DNA of 64,000 nt, from contig JADKGW010000001.1 in the NCBI GenBank assembly GCA_016722075.1, forward strand, positions 3,224,001 to 3,288,000, written 5' to 3'. Made by a program: the position numbers and the translations under genes. The stretch's first letter is position 1, and every line of letters starts with the position of its first letter. This document shows, piece by piece, positions 8,266 through 16,120 of this stretch. This DNA is from Candidatus Kouleothrix ribensis (GTDB taxonomy: Bacteria > Chloroflexota > Chloroflexia > Chloroflexales > Roseiflexaceae). The notes beneath the pieces were generated by a model. The model had not been told where the DNA came from and searched no databases. It saw only the letters and a list, made by a program, of their open reading frames with translations.

Positions 8266-8867
8266 GGCCGCGGCACATGGTTGACCATGCGTATGATCGG
8301 GCTGTTGCCGTAGATGTCGAGCGCCGTGACGCTGCCCAGGTCGACTCGCCAGCGCCAGTGGAGTGTGGGCGGCATGGCCGTGAGCATGCACAGCACCAGC
8401 TGAATTGGCGTGGCGTGGGTCACTACCAGCACGCGCCCGCCGGGGTTGGCGTGTAGCAGCGCGCGCCAGCCATCGCCCACACGCTGCGCGACCTCGGCCA
8501 GGCTCTCGCCGCCGCTGGCGCGGCCGTGCAGCGCGTCGGCGAAGCGGGCCCCGGCCTCGTGCGGGTAGCGCGCGCGCACCTCGGCGTAGGTCAGCCCCTC
8601 CCAGCGGCCGTGGTTTACCTCGGCCCAGCGCGCATCATCGGCGAACAGCAGCTCGCGCGCGCCGACGATCGCCTCGGCGGTGGCCTGGGCGCGCCCGCAC
8701 GGGCTGGCAACCACCGCGCGAAAGGGCATGCGCCGCAGCCGCGCGGCCAGTGCGGCGACCTGCTGCTGGCCATATGGCGTCAGCGGGCTATCGCTGGCGC
8801 CCTGGTAGCGGCGGGCCTTGTTCAGCTCGGTTTGGCCATGGCGTACGAGCCAGATGCTGGTGCGCAT
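8262..8867 (-). CDS. cobC: Histidine phosphatase, probable alpha-ribazole phosphatase
   Basis: A 201-residue member of the histidine phosphatase (phosphoglycerate mutase-like) superfamily. It has the phosphohistidine motif LVRHGQTELN near the N-terminus, SPCGRAQATAEAI, the acid EVNHGRWEG and the second catalytic His in VVTHATPIQLV. Coupling to cobS by a four-base overlap suggests it removes the phosphate of alpha-ribazole 5'-phosphate in nucleotide-loop assembly. Broad-specificity sugar phosphatases look very similar, so the symbol rests on context. The ATG at 8867 (MRTSIWLVRHG) is chosen because it places the RHG motif at the family's normal position; a longer frame upstream is basic and unlike the family. 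Confidence 0.85.
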   Translation of the reverse strand: MRTSIWLVRHGQTELNKARRYQGASDSPLTPYGQQQVAALAARLRRMPFRAVVASPCGRAQATAEAIVGARELLFADDARWAEVNHGRWEGLTYAEVRARYPHEAGARFADALHGRASGGESLAEVAQRVGDGWRALLHANPGGRVLVVTHATPIQLVLCMLTAMPPTLHWRWRVDLGSVTALDIYGNSPIIRMVNHVPRP

Positions 8868-9405
8868 AGTGCTCTGGTGGCGCGCAAGGCGCATATGCGC
8901 CGCGTGCGGGCGGCGGTGGGCTGCGGGCGCCATCTTAGCACGCGGCCGATCGGCCGTCAATGCGGCGGCGCGCACCTGGCCACAGCGCCAGGCCGCTCGA
9001 GATCGGGCGAAAGTCGGGCTTGACCGCGGCTGGCCCGCGTGGTAGGCTCACACCAGCGCAGTGGCAGTAGGCAGGAGCTTGTGAGCACGGGGCTTTTCCG
9101 CATCAGCGCGGGCTAGACGTAGGCCCCTCCGGCTCGGGTGAGGCGGCGCCGGCGCGACTACACCGCACAGCCAGGGCCGCCGCTGCAACCACGGGCGCAC
9201 TCGCGCCGCGTGGTTTTTTGTGGCCACGCGGCAGCAACTGCCGGCTGGCCGCGACGATATGTGGCCACGGGCATGCCCCATGGCCTGGTTATGCTCAGGG
9301 CCGCGTGCCGGGCAGCGCCGATGGTTCGGCCGACTCAGCGCAGGTTGGTGCGCCTCGATTACCAGGCGTAGCGCGGCAATCGAAGGGCAGAAATAGGAGC
9401 AGCCT
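8868..9405. other. 538-bp intergenic stretch with no supported gene
   Basis: This gap separates divergent genes. It contains two copies of the word GTGGCCACG with GC-rich surroundings (9218-9275) but no frame with a credible start, Shine-Dalgarno site or recognisable protein. It should hold the promoters of both flanking genes; I cannot place them with confidence. Confidence 0.4.
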
Positions 9406-10272
9406 GTGAATCCGGAAGTTACCCGGCGCGCGGCGCTGGCCGAGCTGATCGCGCCGGCCTACGCCGCCAACCCGAACGTCGCGGCGGTGCTGCTGGCCGG
9501 CTCGGTGGCGCGCGGCACGGCCGACCAGTACTCCGACATCGAGATCGACATCTTCTGGCGCACGCCGCCGAGCGAGCGCGACCGGCTCGCGCCGATCGAG
9601 GCGAGCGGCTGGCGGCTGCTGTACCAGCTCGCCGACGAGCACGAGTGGGCCGACGGCTTCTACATCGAGGGCGTCAAGGTCGACACCAGCCAGTTCCTGG
9701 TGGCCACGCTCGACCAGTGGATCGCCGACGTGCTCGAGCGCGCCGACCTGGAGGTCGAGAAGCAGATCCGCATCACCGCCATCCAGCACGGCCGGGCGCT
9801 ATACGGCGCCGAGCTGATCGAGGGCTGGCGCGCGCAGGTGGCGGCCTACCCCGACGCGCTCATGCGCGCGATGGTCGCCGAGCACGTGCAGTTCCGCCCG
9901 CGCGAGCTGCTCGAGATGCTGGCCGCGCGCGACAACGCGCTGCTGCTGCGCCGCGAGCTGGTGGCAGAGGCGCAGCGCATACTCGACGTGCTGACCGCGC
10001 TGAACCGGCTGTACCTGCCACACCCCTACCATAAGTGGCTCGACTGGGAGGTGGCGCAGATGCGCGTTGCCCCGCCCGACCTGGCGCGCCGCCTGCGCCA
10101 GGCGCTGTGCGCCGCGCCGGTGGCCGCGGCCGAGCAGATGCTCGCGCTGATCGAGGAGACCTTCGCGCTGGTTGAGCGTGAGCTGCCCGAGATCGACACC
10201 GGCGCGGCGCGAGCCGAGTTCGGGCTGCGGCGGGTTACAGCCGGGCGCCCCGGCCTAGCGCAGCTCGGCTAA
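9406..10272 (+). CDS. Nucleotidyltransferase-fold protein (DUF4037-like)
   Basis: A 288-residue protein with an N-terminal pol-beta-type nucleotidyltransferase core: VLLAGSVARGTADQYSDIEIDIF (residues about 27-49) holds the GS...RG motif and the metal-binding pair S-D-I-E-I-D. The third acidic strand is probably EGVKVDTSQF. A helical C-terminal half follows, including a Trp/His-rich LPHPYHKWLDWE. Relatives include aminoglycoside adenylyltransferases and many uncharacterised proteins; nothing here proves antibiotic modification. The GTG at 9406 has AGGAG five bases upstream, which fixes the start. It stands alone between a divergent and a convergent gene. Confidence 0.75.
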   Translation: MNPEVTRRAALAELIAPAYAANPNVAAVLLAGSVARGTADQYSDIEIDIFWRTPPSERDRLAPIEASGWRLLYQLADEHEWADGFYIEGVKVDTSQFLVATLDQWIADVLERADLEVEKQIRITAIQHGRALYGAELIEGWRAQVAAYPDALMRAMVAEHVQFRPRELLEMLAARDNALLLRRELVAEAQRILDVLTALNRLYLPHPYHKWLDWEVAQMRVAPPDLARRLRQALCAAPVAAAEQMLALIEETFALVERELPEIDTGAARAEFGLRRVTAGRPGLAQLG

Positions 10273-10483
10273 CTATTCGCTGCAGGTTGCAGTAAGCAGT
10301 CGCCAGTTGCCAGTATCGCAGGGACGTGCCGACTGATTACGGCCGACTGCCGACCAACCCGTAGTGGGTGTCTGTCGTCCTGTACGAACGCAATTCGAAG
10401 CGACCCGCGCGGGCCTCAAGCTGGCCACGATCGCTTTGAGACGCGAAACTCAGCACGCAAGACTTGAAGCTGCATTGGCGCGG

Positions 10484-11713
10484 CTACGCCTCGGCCGGCG
10501 CGCGCAGGGCCAGCAGCCTGGGCACGGCGGCGAGCAGCACCAGCAGCAGCAGCGCCGCGCCGGCGACGATCGCCAGCGGTGCGCCGAGGCCACGCGCCGC
10601 CGAAGCCACGCCAAGCGCGCCGAGCGAGGGCAGGCCGATCAGCGTGATCGTATACAGGCTCATCACCCGGCCACGCAGCTCGCCGGGCACGCGCAGCTGA
10701 ATGGCGGTGGCGATCGTGGTGGTGAACACCGTGGCCGCGAAGCCGACCAGCACCAGCAGCGGCAGGCCCAGCCAGAACCACGGGCTGAGCGCGAACGCGG
10801 CCAGCAGCGCACACATGCCCAGCCCGCTCACGAGCATGGCCCGGCCGTAGGCGTGCAGGTGCTTCACCGAGGCCATGGCGAACGCACCCAGCAGTGCGCC
10901 GGCGCCGCCGGCAGCCAGCAGCGCGCCATAGCCGCGCGACCCGACCCGCCAGATGTCGTCGGCGAACACCGGCAGCAGCTGCTGGTACGAGCGAGCGAAC
11001 ACCGCCGCCAGCGCCGAGAGCACCAGCAGCAGCAGCACCACGCGCTCGCGCAGGGCATAGGCGAAGCCGCCCAGCAGGGCGTGGCGCAGCGAGGTGGGCC
11101 GGCGCTGCATCTGCGGCAGCGCGCGCATAGACAGCAGCGCACCAATCACCGCCAGGTAGCTGACGGCGTTGAGCATAAACAGCCATCCCGCGCCGATCAG
11201 ATCGAGCAGCACGCCCGCCAGCGCCGGGCCGACCAGCGCGGCGCCGGTGAAGGTGGCCGAGTTGAGCGACAGCGCGTTGAGCAGGTGCTCGCGCGGCACC
11301 AGCTCGGGGATCAGCGACTGGCGCGCGGGGTTGTCGAACGCCAGCAGCAGCGCACCCAGAAAGGTGGTGATCAGAATATGCGCGGGCCGCAGCACGCCAA
11401 GCCAGCTGAACACCGCCAGCAGCGCCGCCAGCAGCAGCGCGCAGGTCTGCGTGACATACAGCAGCCTGACGCGGTCGGCCCGATCGACCACCACACCGCC
11501 GAGCGGCGGCACCAGCACCATGGGCAGCGCGAAGCTCAGCCCAAGCCAGCCGAGGTACAGCGGGTTGTTGCCGGTGAGCTTGTAGATCAGCCAGCTCTGA
11601 GCTACGTTCTGCATCCAGGTGCCCATGTTCGACACCAGCAGGCCGGACCAGATCAGCGTGAAGTTGCGGTGGCTCAGCGCGGGGTAGCGCGCCGGGCGGG
11701 CCGAAATTGCCAC
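10484..11713 (-). CDS. MFS transporter (MFS_3 / EntS-like exporter)
   Basis: A 409-residue protein with about twelve hydrophobic segments and the cytoplasmic-loop motif GGVVVDRADRVRLL between helices 2 and 3. The pattern FRNFTLIWSG-like N-terminus (HRNFTLIWSGLLVSNMGTWM), DNPARQSLIPELVP and LRGRVMSLYT are hallmarks of the MFS_3 group. Such transporters export siderophores, drugs or other small molecules. The start is a GTG at 11713 with AAAGGAG seven bases upstream. A tandem repeat array begins immediately upstream, so its promoter must lie within or beyond repeats. The substrate cannot be read from sequence. Confidence 0.88.
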   Translation of the reverse strand: MAISARPARYPALSHRNFTLIWSGLLVSNMGTWMQNVAQSWLIYKLTGNNPLYLGWLGLSFALPMVLVPPLGGVVVDRADRVRLLYVTQTCALLLAALLAVFSWLGVLRPAHILITTFLGALLLAFDNPARQSLIPELVPREHLLNALSLNSATFTGAALVGPALAGVLLDLIGAGWLFMLNAVSYLAVIGALLSMRALPQMQRRPTSLRHALLGGFAYALRERVVLLLLVLSALAAVFARSYQQLLPVFADDIWRVGSRGYGALLAAGGAGALLGAFAMASVKHLHAYGRAMLVSGLGMCALLAAFALSPWFWLGLPLLVLVGFAATVFTTTIATAIQLRVPGELRGRVMSLYTITLIGLPSLGALGVASAARGLGAPLAIVAGAALLLLVLLAAVPRLLALRAPAEA

Positions 11714-11734
11714 AGGTTGCTCCTTTGGGTTGGA

Positions 11735-12304
11735 CGGGCGAACGCGAGATTGGGACGCGGACGAACACGGACGAACATGAGATTAATTCGGACGCGGACG
11801 AACGCGGACGAATACGAGATTAATTCGGACGCGGACGAGCGCCGACGAACACGAGATTGATTCGGACGCGGACAAACGCGGGCGAACGCGGACGAGCGCG
11901 AGATTGATTCGGACGCCGACGAACGCGAGATTGGGACGCGGGCGAGCGCGAGATTGGGACGCGGACGAACATGAGATTGATTCGGACGCGGACAAACGCG
12001 GACGAACATGAGATTGATTCGGACGCGGACAAACGCGGACGAACATGAGATTAATTCGGACGCGGACAAACGCCGACGAGCGCGGACGAGCGCGAGATTG
12101 ATTCGGACGCGGACAAACGCGGACGAACGCCGACGAACGCCGACGAACATGAGATTGGGACGCGGACGAACGCGGACGAACACGAGATTGGGACGCGGAC
12201 GAGCGCGGGCGAACATGAGATTAATTCGGACGCGGACGGACACGGACGAGCGCGGACGAACACGAGATTGGGACGCGGACGAACGCCGACGAACGCCGAC
12301 GAAT
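11735..12304. repeat. Tandem repeat array built on GCGGACGAAC and GAGATTGATTCGGAC
   Basis: Roughly 570 bases made of 10-base units (GCGGACGAAC, GCGGACAAAC, GCCGACGAAC) interspersed with ATGAGATTGATTCGGAC or GAGATTGGGAC. All six frames stay open for long stretches because the repeat lacks stops, which yields artificial Arg/Val/Ser/Pro-rich or Asp/Glu/Arg-rich proteins. No gene is called. The same units recur at 13.5, 15.2, 20.65 and 21.0 kb. Confidence 0.92.
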
Positions 12305-12398
12305 GAGAGTTGAACCGTCAGCCATCAATGCCACACAGCACAATCGCCTCTAAGATGCTATACTTGTGATACCAATCAGACGCCGAAGGGGTGATGTT

Positions 12399-12851
12399 AT
12401 GTCTACTAGATGGGACTTAGCAACCTACGATCGAGATAACCAACTTGTCCTTGTCGTAGAGGTTAAGCGTAGGCTTGATGCGCCTCCAGAGTGGGCGGCC
12501 CGATTACGCCGCAATATCCTTGCTCATGGCACCTTTCCGAATGCTCCATACTTTCTTATGGTGTTCCCTGATCGGTTCTACCTCTGGAAAAATACCGACT
12601 CGAACCACGAACCGATCGAGCCGACATATGTTATTGATGCACACCCACTGCTTCAGCCATACTTCGATCAGGCTGGTATAACAGCTGATCAAGTGAGCGG
12701 ACAGAGTCTTGAACTGATTGTTGCATCCTGGCTCAATGAAATCATTCATAAGACACCCGATGAGCTAGATGCTTCTCAGCAATGGCTGATTGACTCAGGC
12801 TTATATAATGCCGTCATTGGAGGGAGTCTTGACCATGAGGTTCTGGTGTGA
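12399..12851 (+). CDS. Putative restriction-endonuclease-fold protein, partner of a PIN protein
   Basis: A 150-residue protein with an early segment YDRDNQLVLVVEVKRRLD (residues about 9-27). The E-V-K on a beta strand after an aspartate resembles the D...ExK core of restriction-endonuclease-like nucleases. The following part (RLRRNILAHGTFPNAPYFLMVFPDRFYLWK) is common in short proteins of unknown function from cyanobacteria and Chloroflexota. I cannot assign a target. The ATG at 12399 is chosen over an earlier one because AAGGGGTGA lies just upstream. Its last four bases overlap the GTG start of the PIN gene. Base composition is visibly less GC-rich and codon choice more even than in the neighbours, and repeats flank the pair, suggesting recent acquisition. 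Confidence 0.6.
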   Translation: MSTRWDLATYDRDNQLVLVVEVKRRLDAPPEWAARLRRNILAHGTFPNAPYFLMVFPDRFYLWKNTDSNHEPIEPTYVIDAHPLLQPYFDQAGITADQVSGQSLELIVASWLNEIIHKTPDELDASQQWLIDSGLYNAVIGGSLDHEVLV

Positions 12852-13456
12852 ATGTTTACGTCGAGACCAACTTTGTTCTCGAACTCGTCTTCGAGCAGGA
12901 GCAGCACACGAGTTGCGAGCAAATTTTGAATCTTTGCGAAGCAGGAAGAGCACATCTAATCGTACCAGCATATTGTCTCGCTGAACCTCACGAAAAACTC
13001 ACCCGTCAAGCAAGAAGCCGCCGAGAGCTCCAGCAGAATCTCGAAGCCGAACTACGTCAGTTAGCTCGCACACCGTCATATGCTACACGGATCAGTAGCA
13101 TACAAGATATCGCTAGTCTGCTGGTACAAAGTAACGAGGAAGAGAAACAGCGATTCATTCACTTTCGCGATCGATTGGCAAGTATAGCCGAGATCATACC
13201 ACTTACGCTTGATGTCTTAAGAGACGCTGCAACCTACGAAGCGCCATATGACTTAACCCCACCAGATGCGCTTGTGTACACGTCAGTGATCATGCATCTT
13301 CGTCAGAACAGATCATCAGTCAGCTGTTTCCTCAATAGAAACTCGAAAGACTTTGACAATCCAGATATTGTCGATGAACTCAACAAGCATAACTGTACAA
13401 TGATTCCACGGTTCGATCACGGCTACGGCTTTATTCAAGCACGATTACAGCCGTAA
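12848..13456 (+). CDS. PIN-domain ribonuclease-like protein
   Basis: A 202-residue protein with the PIN pattern: VYVETNFVLELV at the N-terminus (canonical Asp replaced by Glu at residue 6), an internal conserved acidic position, PPDALVYTSVI (Asp at about 138) and FLNRNSKDFDNPDI near the C-terminus. PIN proteins are metal-dependent RNases and often act as toxins. This one is longer than VapC (about 130 residues) because of a helical insert rich in Gln, Glu and Arg (about 55-110). The gene starts with GTG inside the stop of the upstream gene, so the two are coupled. If this is a toxin-antitoxin pair, the partner is not a standard small DNA-binding antitoxin. Confidence 0.7.
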   Translation: MNVYVETNFVLELVFEQEQHTSCEQILNLCEAGRAHLIVPAYCLAEPHEKLTRQARSRRELQQNLEAELRQLARTPSYATRISSIQDIASLLVQSNEEEKQRFIHFRDRLASIAEIIPLTLDVLRDAATYEAPYDLTPPDALVYTSVIMHLRQNRSSVSCFLNRNSKDFDNPDIVDELNKHNCTMIPRFDHGYGFIQARLQP

Positions 13457-13498
13457 ACGCTGGCGGCTCAACACACGCGTGCAGCCGAATGTCTGGAT

Positions 13499-13752
13499 CG
13501 CGGCGATTTGCGGACGAACGCGGACGAACGCCGACGAGCGCGAGATTGATTCGGACGCGGGCGAGCACCGACGAACAAGAGATTAATTCGGACGCGGACA
13601 AACGCGGACGAGCGCTGACGAACACGAGATTGGGACGCCGACGAGCGCGGACGAACGCCGACGAGCGCGAGATTGATTCGGACGCGGACGAACGCCGACG
13701 AGCGCGGACGAACATGAGATTGATTCGGACGCGGACAAACGCGGACGAGCAG
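13499..13752. repeat. Tandem repeat array, same units as 11.7-12.3 kb
   Basis: About 250 bases of GCGGACGAACGC, GCCGACGAGC and GAGATTGATTCGGAC units. It ends at the stop codon of the lipase gene. With the array at 11735-12304 it brackets the lower-GC nuclease/PIN pair exactly. Confidence 0.92.
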
Positions 13753-13753
13753 C

Positions 13754-15121
13754 TTACCAGCCGCCGGCCAGCACCTGCACATCCTGCGGCGTGGCCTGGC
13801 CAGCGCGAATGCGCGCCGCAATCGCGTCGAGATCGGCGTCGCTGAGCGTGCCCGGCGCCGGCTGGCCTGGCCCAGGGCGCTCTACGTCTGTGTCGCCCAG
13901 CACCATCGAATACGGCGCGTGCTCGAGCATGTCCACCGTTTCGCCCACAATCAGCGCACGTACCGCGCGCTGAACCCTCAGCGCGCCCGGCAGGTCGCCG
14001 TGCGCCAGCCCGCGCGCGTACAGCCGCGTCGCGCCCGGCAGCGCGGTAGCCGAGGCCAGCGGCACGGTGCCGTCGCCATCGGCGCTGGTGCAGGCCGCAA
14101 AATCGAACCCCGGCGCGCCGTCTACACGCACGACGCCCAGGCAGGTTGGCAGCGCGTAGCCGGCGATAATCGTGGTGGGAACTGGCAGCGCGCCGGCCTG
14201 CGCCAGCCAGGCATAGCCGGCGCGGGCAGCCTGAATATGGGCCGAGCTCACCTGCGCGCTGCTGTAGGCGCTAGCCTGATAGTAATCCATATCGCCGCGA
14301 TACGGGTAGGGCAATGGCGCATCGGCCGGGTAGAGCTCGGCCGGCGCCGGCAGCATGGCGTACAGCCCTGGGCAGCTGCGCATCAGCTCGAGCGGCGCAT
14401 TCGCGGCATTCAGCCTGGCCGCCAGCCGCCCGGTGTCGCTGCCGACGGTCAGATTGCGGATCGGCTCGCACGAGCCGTAGTTGGGCGTGCCCAGCTGGAT
14501 GATCTGCGCGACGCTCTGCGCGGCCTCGGCCGGATAGCGCAGGCAGAAGTTGCGCGCGACCAGGCCGCCCATGCTGTGGCCAACCAGGTGGATCTTGCGG
14601 CCGCTCTGCGCGAACTGGCCAACCACCAGCTGCCGCAATGCCTCGACGGCCAGATCAGGCGTGCGCCGCCAGTCGAAGGGGAAGCCCAGCACATCGCAGC
14701 CGCCGAGTATTTTGAGGTACAGCTGGATGGCCAGGTAGTGGGTCGGGATCAGCCCCGACGCAACGATCTGCACCAGTGGCGACGCGTCGCGCAGCCCGTC
14801 GGGAGCGAGCTGGAGGTAGCGCAGCTTGCCGGCGATCAGCGCCAGTGGATTGAGCCAGATCGTGCCAATGTCGCCGATCACATTCAGCAGCGACGAGCCG
14901 ATGATGCCCGGCAGCAGCACCACCAGCGGGCGCTCGCCGGCCGAGAGCACCTGCGCGCTGCCGATCTGAGCCATGTGCTCAAGCTCAGCCGCCAGCTCGT
15001 CGCCGAGGACGGCGCGCAGATCGCCGGAGCGCTCGCCGCGTGCGATCTCGCGCTCCAGCACGTCCAGCGGGGTCGCTTGAAGCTGCTGGAGCGATTGCGT
15101 GAGGTTCGAGGGTTCCATCAT
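13754..15121 (-). CDS. LCAT-like alpha/beta-hydrolase (phospholipase or acyltransferase)
   Basis: A 455-residue protein of the lecithin:cholesterol acyltransferase-like alpha/beta-hydrolase group. The oxyanion strand is VVLLPGIIGSSLLN (67-80), the nucleophile elbow is HLVGHSMGGLVAR (S183), the acid is in SADGDGTVPLAS (D348 or D350) and the His is in LAHGDLPGA (H374). PFDWRRTPD and GTPNYGS are further family marks. No signal peptide or membrane helix is seen, so it appears cytoplasmic. About 55 N-terminal and 70 C-terminal residues outside the fold look helical. It lies upstream of nothing on its strand but directly beside the NACHT/CHAT genes, on the same strand and bounded by the same repeats. 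A role as a membrane-damaging effector is possible but is inference only. Confidence 0.8.
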   Translation of the reverse strand: MMEPSNLTQSLQQLQATPLDVLEREIARGERSGDLRAVLGDELAAELEHMAQIGSAQVLSAGERPLVVLLPGIIGSSLLNVIGDIGTIWLNPLALIAGKLRYLQLAPDGLRDASPLVQIVASGLIPTHYLAIQLYLKILGGCDVLGFPFDWRRTPDLAVEALRQLVVGQFAQSGRKIHLVGHSMGGLVARNFCLRYPAEAAQSVAQIIQLGTPNYGSCEPIRNLTVGSDTGRLAARLNAANAPLELMRSCPGLYAMLPAPAELYPADAPLPYPYRGDMDYYQASAYSSAQVSSAHIQAARAGYAWLAQAGALPVPTTIIAGYALPTCLGVVRVDGAPGFDFAACTSADGDGTVPLASATALPGATRLYARGLAHGDLPGALRVQRAVRALIVGETVDMLEHAPYSMVLGDTDVERPGPGQPAPGTLSDADLDAIAARIRAGQATPQDVQVLAGGW

Positions 15122-15164
15122 GCCTCCTTCAGATCAGGTGCGTATGTGCGCACCCGCTCGATGC

Positions 15165-15450
15165 TCGTCTGAACACAGGCGGGCGAACACACGGCTCGCC
15201 CCAACCCGGCTCGCCCCGACTGGCGGATGGGCGCGCTCATCAATCGCATTTCTCGTCCGCGTTCCTCCGCATTCCTCCGCGTCCACCTACCCCCCAAAAA
15301 CGCTTGACACAGCCGCAGCGCCGGAACACACGCGGGCGAACACACGACTCGCCCCAACCCGGCTCGCCCAACCCGATTCGCCGCGACTGGCGGATGGGCG
15401 CGCCCTCATCAATCGCATTGCGCGTCCGCGTTCGTCCGCGTTCGTCCGCG
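15165..15450. repeat. Long direct repeats (about 150 bp) with GTCCGCGTTC units
   Basis: Two copies of a block running GGAACACACGCGGGCGAAC, CGACTGGCGGATGGGCGCG, CATCAATCGCATT, GTCCGCGTTC(n), CACCTACCCCC, AACGCTTGACACAGCCGCAG. Three more copies lie at 20925-21370. The GTCCGCGTTC units are the complement of the GCGGACGAAC units in the other arrays. Confidence 0.85.
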
Positions 15451-16120
15451 TCCAAGCGGATACGCGATCCGCGCTGCGCGCGGCCGGGGCGGCGCTGCGC
15501 CCGCCCCAGACCCCACCCGCCGCGATCTGCGCCGAAAACGCTTGACACTCCTTGAGCGCCAGGAGAATTCAGGAATGCAGAACACAGGATTCAGAAGCCA
15601 GAAAACAGCACATTAGTGCGAGCGCGGGGCCACCACTAACCGAAAACCGAGGAAGTCGAGCCCGGAGTTCGGGTTGAGCCAGTCCCGCGCCCCGCAGCGA
15701 ACAGATGTGCTGCCCATGTAATACGCCCCACCTCGTATTGGTATATCGTACCCGCTTTTATCTCCTGTAAAATCTTCCTTCATCACAGCGCTCCCGATTG
15801 GATAGGATTTATGGCTGCTTCCGCACCACTCCCACACATTGCCGGCCATGTCCAGCGCGCCGCAGGCCGCCGCGCCGGCCGGGCAGCAGCCGATCAGCGC
15901 GGGGGTATCCAGCCCGCTGGCGTCGTAGATCGCCCGCTCAGGCGTCGGCTCCGGCTCACCCCATGGGTAGGTGCGGCGCGGTGCGCCGGGTGCATAGCTC
16001 GCGGCCGCCTCCCACTCGGCCTCGCTGGGCAGGCGTACCTGGTAGCCCTGGGGCAGCTGGTCAATCAGCTGCGCGCTCAGCCAGGCACAGAAGGCCATGG
16101 CCTCATACCAGGTGGCGCCG
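15451..16120 (-). repeat. Segmental duplication, copy 1 (FGE 3' end plus downstream flank)
   Basis: This segment is near-identical to 21371-22040 at a constant offset of 5,920 bases. It covers about 160 bases downstream of the stop codon and the last part of the FGE-sulfatase domain. The identity is broken mainly in the variable block at 15646-15684 and a shorter block around 15735-15770. Confidence 0.85.

Noticed and set aside
9406..10272. Aminoglycoside resistance gene
   Set aside because: Only the general nucleotidyltransferase core is visible; the rest does not match known aminoglycoside nucleotidyltransferases.
10364..11860. A plus-strand frame rich in Gln/His/Arg opposite the MFS transporter
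   Set aside because: Low-complexity antisense product without a recognisable domain, running into the repeat array.
12848..13456. Standard VapC toxin with a VapB partner
   Set aside because: The PIN protein is too long and the upstream protein lacks a DNA-binding antitoxin fold.
11735..13752. Long open frames across the repeat arrays (11.7-12.3 and 13.5-13.75 kb) in several frames
   Set aside because: The repeat unit has no stop codons, so all frames are open; the proteins are low-complexity and no start has a convincing ribosome binding site.
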